A stretch of 64,000 bases of DNA from JACCSI01 sp035575715 (GTDB lineage: Bacteria; Acidobacteriota; Vicinamibacteria; Vicinamibacterales; UBA2999): assembly GCA_035575715.1 (NCBI GenBank), contig DATLXN010000029.1:16464-80463 (forward strand), in the 5' to 3' direction. Positions 22,318-30,057 of this stretch are shown piece by piece. Made by a program: the position numbers and the translations under genes. Position 1 is the first letter of the stretch. Every line of letters starts with the position of its first letter. Under the pieces are notes generated by a model. It did not search any database, was not told the origin of the DNA, and saw only the letters and a list, made by a program, of their open reading frames with translations.

Positions 22318-24048
22318 ATGTGCGCCACACGTAAATCGCTCCCCAAATCCAAGCCCGCCATCAGGCGTCAGGCATCAGGCATCAGCAAGCCCGCACCCAA
22401 GTCTCTGCCACCGGACGCGCCGCCGCCGCCACCCGCGGCGGCCCCCGCACTGGTGAAGGCCGCGGCACCCCCAAAGGCATCCGCACGCGTGAAGGCGGCA
22501 CCGGCGAAGGTGACGGCCGCCCTGCGAATCCTGATGGTCGCGTCCGAGGCTCACCCCTTCTCCAAGACCGGCGGCCTGGCAGACGTGGCGACCGCTCTCT
22601 CACGCGCATTGGGGCGTCTCGGGCACGACGTCACGCTCGTCACGCCGCGCTACCGCGGCGTGGCGGGGGGCAAACCAATCGATGCTGTCCGCGCGTATGT
22701 CGCCGAGCGCTGGCTGGAGGCGACCTTACTGGAAGTGCCTCTCGGTCCCGGCGCCCGCGCTCTACTGATCGATTGCCCGCCCCTCTACGATCGCTCCGGT
22801 TTATACGGGGAACAGAACGTCGACTATCCCGACAACGCGGCACGGTTTGCCTTTCTGTCGATTGCCGCGCTCGATTGGGCGGCCTCCCAACCGGTCGCCC
22901 CGTCGGTGATCCACACCCACGACTGGCAAGCGGGGCTTCTGCCGGCGTATGCCCGGCGGCTCGACGCACACCAGGCCGCCGGTCGAACCGTCAGCCTGCG
23001 CGATGTGCCGACCGTATTCACCATTCACAACCTCGCCTATCAGGGCATCTTCGCGAAGACGTGGGTGCCGCGGCTCGGACTGCGCTGGGAGGACTTCACG
23101 GTGGCCGGCTTTGAGTTCTGGGATCACGTCAGCTTTTTGAAGTCCGGCGTCATGTTCAGTGACGCGCTGACCACGGTGAGCCCGGCCTACGCCGAGGAAA
23201 TTCAACGGCCGGAATATGGCTACGGCTTCGAGGGGATCATGCGTGCCCGTGGCGCGGCACTCAGCGGGATCGTGAATGGCATTGATGGTGACGAGTGGAA
23301 CCCGGCCAGTGATCGCTACTTGCCGGCGGCCTTTGATGCGACCGAGATGAGCGGTAAGCGCGAGGCCAAGCGCGCGCTACTCGTGGCCTTTGGCCTGGCG
23401 GCAGACGATGAGGCGCTGCAACGGCCGGTGGTTGGGATGGTCTCGCGGATGGTGGAGCAGAAGGGCTTCGATCTGATCGAAGCGCTCGCCAGCCATCTCC
23501 CGTCGCTCGATGCGACGTTTGTCGTCGTCGGCACCGGCGACCCACGGTTCGAAGGGATGTGGCGGGCACTGGCGGCCGCGAATCCATCACGGATCGGCAC
23601 CTTCATCGGCTTTGATGAACGCCGCGCGCATCTGGTTGAAGGCGGCGCCGATATCTTCCTGATGCCGTCGCGCTTCGAGCCGTGCGGATTGAATCAGATG
23701 TACAGCCAACGTTACGGCACGGTCCCGGTCGTCCGCGCGGTCGGCGGGCTGATCGACACGGTGCGCCCGTTCAATGCAAAAAGCGGTCAGGGCACCGGCT
23801 TTCTGTTCAACGACTACACCCCCGCTGCGTTACTGGAAGCGTTAGCACTCGCCCTGGGCGCGTATCGCCAACCGGGCCAGTGGGCGCGGCTGCAGGCCAA
23901 CGGCATGAAGAAGGATTTCTCATGGCAGCGTTCGGCAGCGGAGTATGTGAAGGTGTATAAAAGAGTGATCGCCGCGCGCCGGAAATCCGGCAGCGGTAAA
24001 ACAGCGGGCACCGGCACGCAGGAACGGATCGGCCGGCGTGACATCTAA
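22318..24048 (+). CDS. glgA: glycogen synthase (ADP-glucose type, GT5)
   Basis: The enzyme adds glucose from ADP-glucose to growing glycogen chains. Family motifs: ILMVASEAHPFSKTGGLADV (substrate-binding KTGGLADV), IHTHDWQAGLLP, TIHNLAYQG, and the C-terminal donor-site region GMVSRMVEQKGFDL, MPSRFEPCGLNQMYSQRYGT. The first ~65 residues are an extra Lys/Pro/Ala-rich tail absent from typical GlgA; part of it (RRQASGISK) is encoded by GGCATCA heptads. A start at an internal codon before ILMVAS is possible, but the upstream CATAAT box supports the ATG at 22318. It is followed by trxA after 18 bp. Confidence 0.92.
   Translation: MCATRKSLPKSKPAIRRQASGISKPAPKSLPPDAPPPPPAAAPALVKAAAPPKASARVKAAPAKVTAALRILMVASEAHPFSKTGGLADVATALSRALGRLGHDVTLVTPRYRGVAGGKPIDAVRAYVAERWLEATLLEVPLGPGARALLIDCPPLYDRSGLYGEQNVDYPDNAARFAFLSIAALDWAASQPVAPSVIHTHDWQAGLLPAYARRLDAHQAAGRTVSLRDVPTVFTIHNLAYQGIFAKTWVPRLGLRWEDFTVAGFEFWDHVSFLKSGVMFSDALTTVSPAYAEEIQRPEYGYGFEGIMRARGAALSGIVNGIDGDEWNPASDRYLPAAFDATEMSGKREAKRALLVAFGLAADDEALQRPVVGMVSRMVEQKGFDLIEALASHLPSLDATFVVVGTGDPRFEGMWRALAAANPSRIGTFIGFDERRAHLVEGGADIFLMPSRFEPCGLNQMYSQRYGTVPVVRAVGGLIDTVRPFNAKSGQGTGFLFNDYTPAALLEALALALGAYRQPGQWARLQANGMKKDFSWQRSAAEYVKVYKRVIAARRKSGSGKTAGTGTQERIGRRDI
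22357..22384. repeat. heptad array, 4 x G(G/C)C(A/G)TCA, inside the glgA N-terminal extension
   Basis: GCCATCA, GGCGTCA and two GGCATCA units in exact 7-bp phase. The plus-strand reading has no stop codon, so translation passes through it. Confidence 0.8.
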
Positions 24049-24066
24049 GGATTGAGGCACTCATAC

Positions 24067-24393
24067 ATGGCTTCCGAAAAGGTTAAGACCCTCACAGATG
24101 CCGACTTTGACCAGTCGGTGAAAGACGGCGTGGTTCTGGTCGACTTCTGGGCGGAATGGTGCGCCCCGTGCCGTCGCCTGGCGCCGACGGTGGATCAGCT
24201 GGCTGATGATTACAACGGCCGAGTGACGGTCGCCAAAGTCAACATCGACGAGAATCCGGCGACGCCGAATCGGTTTTTCATTCGCGGCATTCCCACCTTG
24301 CTGCTGTTCAAGAACGGCGACCTCAAAGAAACCATCGTCGGACTCGCGGCCAAGGACGATCTGGTCCGCGTGATCGACAAGCACCTGGCCTAA
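24067..24393 (+). CDS. trxA: thioredoxin
   Basis: A 108-residue thioredoxin with active site WAEWCAPCRRLAP, the cis-Pro loop GIPTLLLFKNG and the C-terminal helix. WCAPC replaces the common WCGPC. The ATG at 24067 follows a GAGG ribosome site; an upstream frame start at 24052 overlaps no gene but lacks conservation. trxB follows after 4 bp, so oxidised TrxA is likely recycled by its own reductase. It may deliver electrons to membrane carriers that reduce periplasmic enzymes such as the selenoperoxiredoxin; that link is inference. Confidence 0.95.
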   Translation: MASEKVKTLTDADFDQSVKDGVVLVDFWAEWCAPCRRLAPTVDQLADDYNGRVTVAKVNIDENPATPNRFFIRGIPTLLLFKNGDLKETIVGLAAKDDLVRVIDKHLA

Positions 24394-24397
24394 GCCA

Positions 24398-25324
24398 ATG
24401 ACGCACCGAGAGGTCACGATCATCGGGACAGGTCCCGCGGGTCTGACCGCGGCGCTCTATGTCGGGCGCGCCAACCTCCGTCCGCTGGTCATCGAAGGTA
24501 TCGAACGCGGCGGTCAGCTGATGCTCACCACGACGGTTGAAAACTATCCTGGCTTCCGCGACGGCATCATGGGGCCGGACCTGATGGAAGACATGCGCGT
24601 CCAGGCCGAGCGCTTTGGCGCGACGTTTCTCCAAGGCGACGTGGCGGCGATTGACCTGACGCAGCGGCCGTTCCGTTTCACGGTTGACAAGACCGACTAC
24701 ACCACCGATACGTTGATTCTCGCGACCGGCGCCTCGGCCAAGTGGCTCGACCTGGGGGTCGATAAACAGCTGTCCGGCCGCGGCGTGTCCACCTGCGCGA
24801 CCTGTGACGGGTTCTTCTTCAAGGGACGCGACGTGGCCATCGTCGGCGGCGGCGACACCGCGATGGAAGAAGCAATCTATCTGTCGAAGCTCTGTTCGAC
24901 GGTGACCGTGATCCACCGTCGCGACACCTTGCGGGCGTCGAAGGTGATGCAGGACAAAGCCAAGTCCACGGCCAACATCAAATGGATTTGGCACACCGAA
25001 GTCATCGACATCAAGGATGTGACCAAGGGTGAAGTGACCGGCCTGGTGCTGCGCAACCTGCAGACCGGCGTGGTCAGCGATCTACCGATTGCCGGGATTT
25101 TCATTGCCATCGGCCATATCCCGAACACCAAAATGCTCGCTGGGCAGCTCACACTCGACGAGAACGGCTACATCGTCACGCACGGCGGAACGCGCACCAA
25201 TGTGCCGGGGGTATTCGCCGCCGGCGACGTGCAGGATCACATTTACCGGCAGGCGGTCACCGCCGCGGGATCGGGCTGTATGGCCGCGATCGACGCGGAG
25301 CGGTTTCTGTCAGGCATCGAGTAG
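24398..25324 (+). CDS. trxB: thioredoxin reductase
   Basis: A low-molecular-weight NADPH:thioredoxin reductase, 308 residues. FAD-binding GTGPAGLTAALY is at the N-terminus, the redox-active CATCDGFFF near residue 130, the NADPH loop VGGGDTAMEEA, and the C-terminal FAD motif GVFAAGDVQDHIYRQAVTAAGSG. It is translated directly after trxA (4-bp gap). A stop-proximal hairpin repeat follows. Confidence 0.96.
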   Translation: MTHREVTIIGTGPAGLTAALYVGRANLRPLVIEGIERGGQLMLTTTVENYPGFRDGIMGPDLMEDMRVQAERFGATFLQGDVAAIDLTQRPFRFTVDKTDYTTDTLILATGASAKWLDLGVDKQLSGRGVSTCATCDGFFFKGRDVAIVGGGDTAMEEAIYLSKLCSTVTVIHRRDTLRASKVMQDKAKSTANIKWIWHTEVIDIKDVTKGEVTGLVLRNLQTGVVSDLPIAGIFIAIGHIPNTKMLAGQLTLDENGYIVTHGGTRTNVPGVFAAGDVQDHIYRQAVTAAGSGCMAAIDAERFLSGIE

Positions 25325-25325
25325 G

Positions 25326-25343
25326 CCGCTTCGCGGTGGGACC
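25326..25343 (+). repeat. stop-proximal hairpin repeat after trxB
   Basis: CCGCTTCGCGGTGGGACC begins 1 nt after the TAG stop of trxB. The same sequence, in the same orientation relative to the gene, follows the TonB receptor stop. Confidence 0.75.
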
Positions 25344-25367
25344 GCTGCACTGCCGCCGTCCCTACGC

Positions 25368-26447
25368 TCAGTCAATCCAGCCGCCACCCAGCACCACATC
25401 GCCCTCATACAGCACGACGGCCTGGCCCGGGGTCACGGCGGATTGCGGTTCTTCGAATTCCAGCTCGAGGCGCGTTACGTCGATGGCGCGCACACGCGCG
25501 GTGGCGGGTGCGTGCCGATGGCGGATCTGCGCCGTCACCGGTTGCCAATCCAGTGCCGGACGTCCCGACACCCAATTCACCTGCGATGCGCTGAGCGTGC
25601 GGCGGCTTAACGCGTCGCGCGGGCCGACCACCACTTGCGCCGTGGCCGGTTTAATCTCGAGCACATACAGGGGGTCTCTGGACGACAGCCCGAGACCTTT
25701 GCGCTGTCCGATCGTGAACCTGTGCACACCAGCGTGCGCGCCAACCACTTCGCCACCCTGATCGATGAGACTGCCTGGTCGGCGCAGTTCAGGCGCGGCG
25801 CGTTCGATGAACGCCGCGTAGTCACCGTCGGGAACGAAACAAATCTCCTGGCTATCTTTTTTTTCGGCGACGCGCAGGTTCAGCCGGCGTGCGTGGTCGC
25901 GCACGGTTGGCTTGTCGAGATGGCCGATCGGAAATGCCGCACGCGATAACTGTTCCTGGGTCAGAGAAAAAAGAAAGTAGGTCTGGTCCTTGGAGTGATC
26001 AACACCGCGGCGCAGCCGATAGCTGCCATCGACCTGCTGTTCGATCCGGGCGTAGTGGCCGGTCGCCAGTGCCTCGGCCCCGTAACCGAGCGCTCGTTCG
26101 AGCAGGGTGGAGAATTTCAGATCGGCGTTGCAGTGCGCGCACGGGATCGGCGTCCGGCCGGCGCTGTATTCATTGATGAAATTCGACACGACCTGCTCGT
26201 CGAACCGGCTCTCGAAGTTGACGATATAGTGCGGAATGCCGATCGCTGCAGCGACCCGGCGCGCGTCATAGAGATCGTCGATCGTGCAGCAGGTGCCAAA
26301 CGACTGCCCAGAGCGCGTTTCGCCTTCGCTCTGATCGTAGAGCTGCATCGACACCCCGATCACCTCGTGGCCCTGCTCGGCGAGCAGCGCCGCGGCGACC
26401 GATGAGTCGACACCGCCCGACATCGCGACCACAATTTTCATAGACAA
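25368..26447 (-). CDS. mnmA: tRNA 2-thiouridine(34) synthase MnmA
   Basis: The enzyme thiolates U34 of Glu, Lys and Gln tRNAs. It carries the PP-loop ATP-binding motif SGGVDSSVAAALL, catalytic cysteines in TPIPCAHCN and EICFVPDGDYAAF, and the C-terminal beta-barrel (TIGQRKGLGLSSRDPLYVL). Length 359 residues is normal. It lies 18 bp downstream of the cysteine desulfurase, its likely sulfur donor, and is probably co-transcribed with it. Confidence 0.95.
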   Translation of the reverse strand: MSMKIVVAMSGGVDSSVAAALLAEQGHEVIGVSMQLYDQSEGETRSGQSFGTCCTIDDLYDARRVAAAIGIPHYIVNFESRFDEQVVSNFINEYSAGRTPIPCAHCNADLKFSTLLERALGYGAEALATGHYARIEQQVDGSYRLRRGVDHSKDQTYFLFSLTQEQLSRAAFPIGHLDKPTVRDHARRLNLRVAEKKDSQEICFVPDGDYAAFIERAAPELRRPGSLIDQGGEVVGAHAGVHRFTIGQRKGLGLSSRDPLYVLEIKPATAQVVVGPRDALSRRTLSASQVNWVSGRPALDWQPVTAQIRHRHAPATARVRAIDVTRLELEFEEPQSAVTPGQAVVLYEGDVVLGGGWID

Positions 26448-26465
26448 CGACGTTGCACGGAACGT

Positions 26466-27632
26466 TTACTTTCTTCCCCCCACTGTGGAGAGACGTCGAA
26501 GTTTCTCAATCAGCGCCGGCAGCGCCTCGATCACCCGATCAATGTCGCTGTTGGTGTTGCTCGCGCCGAGGCTGAAGCGGATCGAGCTGAGCGTGCGCGC
26601 GTGGGGTAGTCCCATCGCTTTCAGGACGTGCGACGGCTCGAGCGTGCCTGACGAACACGCCGAACCGGATGACACGGCAATGCCTGCCAGATCCAGCCCG
26701 ATCAGCAGCGACTCTGATTCAATCCGTTCGAAACTGATGTTGCTGGTGTTCGGGACGCGCGGCTCGGCAGCGCCATTGCGTTGCGCGCCATCGATAGCGT
26801 TGAGCACGCCGTCTTCGAGACGGTCCCGCAACACCCGAAGCCGTGCCGATTCACCGGCCATCTTGGTGAGCGCCAGTTGCGCCGCGGCCCCAAGGCCGAC
26901 AATCCCGGGCACGTTCTCGGTGCCCGCACGGCGATTGCGTTCCTGGCGCCCGCCGGTGACGAAGGGCAGCAGGCGCACACCTTTGCGCAACCACAGGGCG
27001 CCAATGCCTTTCGGCCCGTAAAACTTATGCGCGGAGATCGACACGAGATCGACCCCGAGCGCCTTGACGTCGATCGGAATCTTGCCGGCGGTCTGCACCG
27101 CATCGGTGTGGACCATGGCGCCGCTGGCTTTCGCGATCGCGGCGATCTCGGCGATCGGCTGGATGGTCCCGATCTCGTTATTGGCGTGCATCACCGAGAC
27201 CAGGGCGGTGTCGTCGGTGATCACATCGCGCAACGCATCGGGATCGATCACGCCAGTTGCGGAGACCGGGAGCAGTGACACACGCCAGCCGCGCTTGGCG
27301 AGCGCTTTCACGGTGTTGAGCACGGCTTCGTGTTCGATGGCGCTGGCGATCAGATGTCGACGGCCGGTCGCCTCGAGCGCTTCAGCAACGCCGCGCACCG
27401 CAAAGTTGTCGCTCTCGGTCCCCCCGCCGGTGAAGATGACTTCCGAGGGCTCCGCACCGAGCATCGCTGCGACGTGGCTCCGCGCATCGTCGACGCCGGC
27501 TTTGGCTTGCTGACCAAAATGATGGACGCTCGACGCGTTGCCCCATAACTCGCGAAGCGCGCGGTCCATGCGGTCAGCCACCTCGGGCGCGACCGGTGTT
27601 GTCGCGTTGTGATCGAGATAGATGCGGCTCAC
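26466..27632 (-). CDS. cysteine desulfurase (NifS/IscS family)
   Basis: A PLP enzyme that takes sulfur from cysteine as a persulfide. The N-terminus IYLDHNATTPVAPEV, PLP Lys in SISAHKFYGPKG, and the mobile catalytic Cys loop SSGSACSSGTLEPSHVL mark the class I NifS/IscS group. Its pairing with mnmA points to tRNA thiolation. NifS-type enzymes can also release selenium from selenocysteine, which could matter for the selenoprotein in this genome; this is only a possibility. The start at 27632 gives the conserved N-terminus. Confidence 0.93.
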   Translation of the reverse strand: MSRIYLDHNATTPVAPEVADRMDRALRELWGNASSVHHFGQQAKAGVDDARSHVAAMLGAEPSEVIFTGGGTESDNFAVRGVAEALEATGRRHLIASAIEHEAVLNTVKALAKRGWRVSLLPVSATGVIDPDALRDVITDDTALVSVMHANNEIGTIQPIAEIAAIAKASGAMVHTDAVQTAGKIPIDVKALGVDLVSISAHKFYGPKGIGALWLRKGVRLLPFVTGGRQERNRRAGTENVPGIVGLGAAAQLALTKMAGESARLRVLRDRLEDGVLNAIDGAQRNGAAEPRVPNTSNISFERIESESLLIGLDLAGIAVSSGSACSSGTLEPSHVLKAMGLPHARTLSSIRFSLGASNTNSDIDRVIEALPALIEKLRRLSTVGGRK

Positions 27633-27679
27633 CGTCCAGCGATCGTAGCATTCCTCCTAACCCTCAGCAATAAAAGGAC

Positions 27680-27709
27680 TAGACAACGCTCGCCGGTGGT
27701 CCGTATACT
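27680..27709 (+). promoter_or_regulatory. sigma70-like promoter of the bactofilin gene
   Basis: TAGACA (27680-27685), 18-bp spacer, TATACT (27704-27709). It gives a ~157-nt leader that ends in a strong GGAGG ribosome site. Confidence 0.6.
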
Positions 27710-27872
27710 AATTTTGCTTCAGAACCGAAGCCCAACTTCCCCGGGTTTCATAAGCGACCCTCTAGTGATTCTTGTAGTGCCGGGTTCCAAACTGCCAAAG
27801 GGCCACTGAACGTGGCAGTGCGGCACTGGGCACGTGGCACAACACGCGACACCCCGAGGGGGAGGATTTCAG

Positions 27873-28445
27873 ATGTGGAAGCGTGACGAGTCGGTGAAGC
27901 CGACTACCCCCCAGCCATCGGCCCCCGCGGCGCCCGTGGCAGCGGCGCCAGTACCAGCTCCGGCTGCGGCGCCGCAAACTCCTCAGGCAACCAGTGACAT
28001 ACGCTCGCAGATTGAGAGGGACAAGGTGAATATCGGCAAGTCGGTCGTCATTAAAGGCGAACTCAGCGGCAGCGAAGACTTGACGATCGAAGGTCATGTC
28101 GAAGGCAAGATCGAACTGCGCGACAACGTCCTCACGATTGGTCCCAACGGCAAGATCCGCGCAGAGGTGTTTGCCAAAGCGGTGATCGTCCTCGGCGAAG
28201 TGACCGGCAACGTCACCGCGTCAGAGAAGGTCGACATCCGCGACAACGGTTCGGTCGATGGCGATATCATCTCGCCGCGCGTCGCGATTGCCGAGGGCGC
28301 CCACTTCCGTGGCAGCGTCGACATGCAGCGGGCCGGTGCTGGCGGCGCCAAGCCGGGCCAGTCCACTCCCGCCAAGCCCGCTGGGCAGGGTGGGTCACCA
28401 CAGCCGCCGGTTGGTACGCAGACCGGTCAGAAGGTCGGCGCGTAG
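27873..28445 (+). CDS. bactofilin
   Basis: A polymer-forming cytoskeletal protein. Residues ~45-150 form the bactofilin beta-helix (NIGKSVVIKGELSGSEDLTI, EGHVEGKIELRDNVLTIGPN, AEVFAKAVIVLGEVTGNVTA, KVDIRDNGSVDGDIISPRVAI), flanked by a Pro/Ala-rich head and a Gly/Gln/Pro-rich tail. Bactofilins act in cell shape, polarity or cell-wall growth. The ATG at 27873 has GGAGG at 7-nt spacing, so the longer frame start at 27834 is rejected. The next gene begins 6 bp after the stop. Confidence 0.93.
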   Translation: MWKRDESVKPTTPQPSAPAAPVAAAPVPAPAAAPQTPQATSDIRSQIERDKVNIGKSVVIKGELSGSEDLTIEGHVEGKIELRDNVLTIGPNGKIRAEVFAKAVIVLGEVTGNVTASEKVDIRDNGSVDGDIISPRVAIAEGAHFRGSVDMQRAGAGGAKPGQSTPAKPAGQGGSPQPPVGTQTGQKVGA

Positions 28446-28451
28446 CGCGCG

Positions 28452-29138
28452 ATGGCCGGTGCTGCTCGGTCACTGACCGATCTCTTTTCCATCTTCGGGG
28501 GCCGTCGTGCCCCCGAAGGTGATGCGACGGCCGATGCGCCGGCATCACCGCAGGAACCGCTGTATCCCACCAAAGCGCTGGCAACCTTTTTCAAGGTGCT
28601 GCAGTCTCGCGACAAGCCGACGCTCATCGATCTCGGTCCAGTGGTCGGCAGCAACGTCACGTTTTTCGGCGAGCACCTCGGCTGCCGCATCCGCGTTGAA
28701 GACGTCGCGGCCGATATCGAGCGGCATCACAAGGCCGGCAATCTCAACGAGCTTGCGACGTTCTTCAAATCACGGTTTCCACAGGAGTCCGAAAGCATCG
28801 ACGGCATTCTGTGTTGGGATGTGCTCGACTTCCTCGAACGCCCCGCCGCGCTCGCGTTGGCGAGCGCATTGTCACGCCTGCTGCGTCCCGATGGCGCCCT
28901 GCTTGGCTTCTTCAGCACCGCCGAAGGCCGCGCGCAGGTCTACACCAAGTACTTGGTCGTCGACGAAGTCAGCCTGCGGTATCGGACCTATCCGTCATCG
29001 GTCTCGCGGCAAAAGAGCCTGCTCAATCGCGACATCATCAAGATGTTCGACGGATTGCGGGTCACCGATTCGTTCCTGATGAAGAACAACGTCCGCGAAA
29101 TTCTCTTCCGCAAACCCGCATACCTCGCCGGCCGCTGA
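28452..29138 (+). CDS. SAM-dependent methyltransferase-like protein
   Basis: A 228-residue protein with a Rossmann methyltransferase core: motif I-like TLIDLGPVVGSNVTFFGEHLG (split), an acidic motif (RVEDVAADIE), ILCWDVLDFLERPAALALASAL in the motif IV/V position and LLRPDGALLGFFST. The N-terminal ~35 residues are disordered. The first glycine motif is imperfect (DLGPVVGSN in place of DLGcGtG), so activity is not certain. It sits between bactofilin and a SAM hydrolase with small gaps and is likely in one operon. The substrate is unknown. Confidence 0.7.
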   Translation: MAGAARSLTDLFSIFGGRRAPEGDATADAPASPQEPLYPTKALATFFKVLQSRDKPTLIDLGPVVGSNVTFFGEHLGCRIRVEDVAADIERHHKAGNLNELATFFKSRFPQESESIDGILCWDVLDFLERPAALALASALSRLLRPDGALLGFFSTAEGRAQVYTKYLVVDEVSLRYRTYPSSVSRQKSLLNRDIIKMFDGLRVTDSFLMKNNVREILFRKPAYLAGR

Positions 29139-29170
29139 CCCTGGTCACAGCGCAAGGGTCGAAGGGCAAC

Positions 29171-29974
29171 GTGAGGAACCCCGTCGTCGCGTTACTCACC
29201 GATTTTGGCACTCGCGATCACTATGCGGGGACCCTCAAGGCGGTGGTGTTGAGCGTGTGTCCCGACGCGACGCTGGTCGATATCGGTCACGACATCGACC
29301 CGCATGACGTCCTGGGCGGGGCCCTCGAACTGGCCGCCTGCTATCGCTACTTTCCGGCCGGCACGGTGTTTCTCGTCGTCGTGGATCCCGGCGTCGGTTC
29401 GAGCCGACGCGGGCTGGTCGCAGAGACCCGCGATTACCGATTCGTCGCCCCCGACAATGGCGTGTTGACCGGCGTCTTCAGCGACACACCGCCGTCCCGC
29501 GTGGTCGAACTGACTGAGCGGAAATACGCGCGTGCCGCCGTCAGTCGGACGTTCGAAGGCCGTGACCGGTTCGCACCCGCCGCCGGGTGGCTCGCCAAAG
29601 GGACCACGGTCGCCGCGTTCGGCCGCGCCATCGCTGATTATCATCGCCTCGTGATCCCGCGCGCGTCACTTGGGGACGACAGCATTGCGGGGTCGATCCT
29701 TCGGGTCGACCGCTTCGGTAACCTGATTTCGAACATCGATCGTGCGGCCTTCGACCACCTCGCCAGAGGCGGCCCGATCGTGGTCCGCATCAACGACCGC
29801 ACTGTGGATCGGGTGGTGGCGACCTACGCGGAGGCCACCCCCGGTGAGCTGTGTGCACTCTTTGGCAGCACCGAGCACCTCGAGGTCGCGGTCAACGGCG
29901 GCAGCGCCGCAGCGCTGCTCGGCGCTGGTCGCGGCGCTTCGGTAACCGTCGGCGCGACAGACGGCGGGCATTGA
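29171..29974 (+). CDS. SAM hydroxide adenosyltransferase (DUF62 family)
   Basis: The protein hydrolyses S-adenosylmethionine to adenosine and methionine in characterised members. It opens VALLTDFGTRDHYAGTLKAVV and has the family motifs FLVVVDPGVGSSRR, FVAPDNGVLTGV, RTFEGRDRFAPAAGWLA and ILRVDRFGNLISNI. These supply the conserved Asp-Arg-His style triad and the adenosine site. The GTG at 29171 is preferred because the upstream frame crosses the methyltransferase gene. The role of the enzyme in bacteria is still unclear. Confidence 0.88.
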   Translation: MRNPVVALLTDFGTRDHYAGTLKAVVLSVCPDATLVDIGHDIDPHDVLGGALELAACYRYFPAGTVFLVVVDPGVGSSRRGLVAETRDYRFVAPDNGVLTGVFSDTPPSRVVELTERKYARAAVSRTFEGRDRFAPAAGWLAKGTTVAAFGRAIADYHRLVIPRASLGDDSIAGSILRVDRFGNLISNIDRAAFDHLARGGPIVVRINDRTVDRVVATYAEATPGELCALFGSTEHLEVAVNGGSAAALLGAGRGASVTVGATDGGH

Positions 29975-30035
29975 CCAATCACCCAATTCATCCCCAATTC
30001 AATCGCTAATCGCTCAATCGCCAAATCGCCCAATG
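29975..30035. repeat. degenerate CAATCGC/CCAATTC repeat
   Basis: A 60-bp A/T-richer stretch of near-repeats (CACCCAATTCATCCCCAATT, then TCGCTAATCGCTCAATCGCC) with 7-8-bp periodicity between the SAM hydrolase and the acyl-CoA dehydrogenase. No gene or terminator is seen in it. Confidence 0.6.
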
Positions 30036-30040
30036 TTTGG

Positions 30041-30046
30041 TACCAT
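30041..30046 (+). promoter_or_regulatory. -10 element TACCAT of the acyl-CoA dehydrogenase gene
   Basis: TACCAT lies 11 nt before the ATG at 30058, predicting a leader of only a few nucleotides. Confidence 0.35.
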
Positions 30047-30057
30047 CCGCGGTTGCC

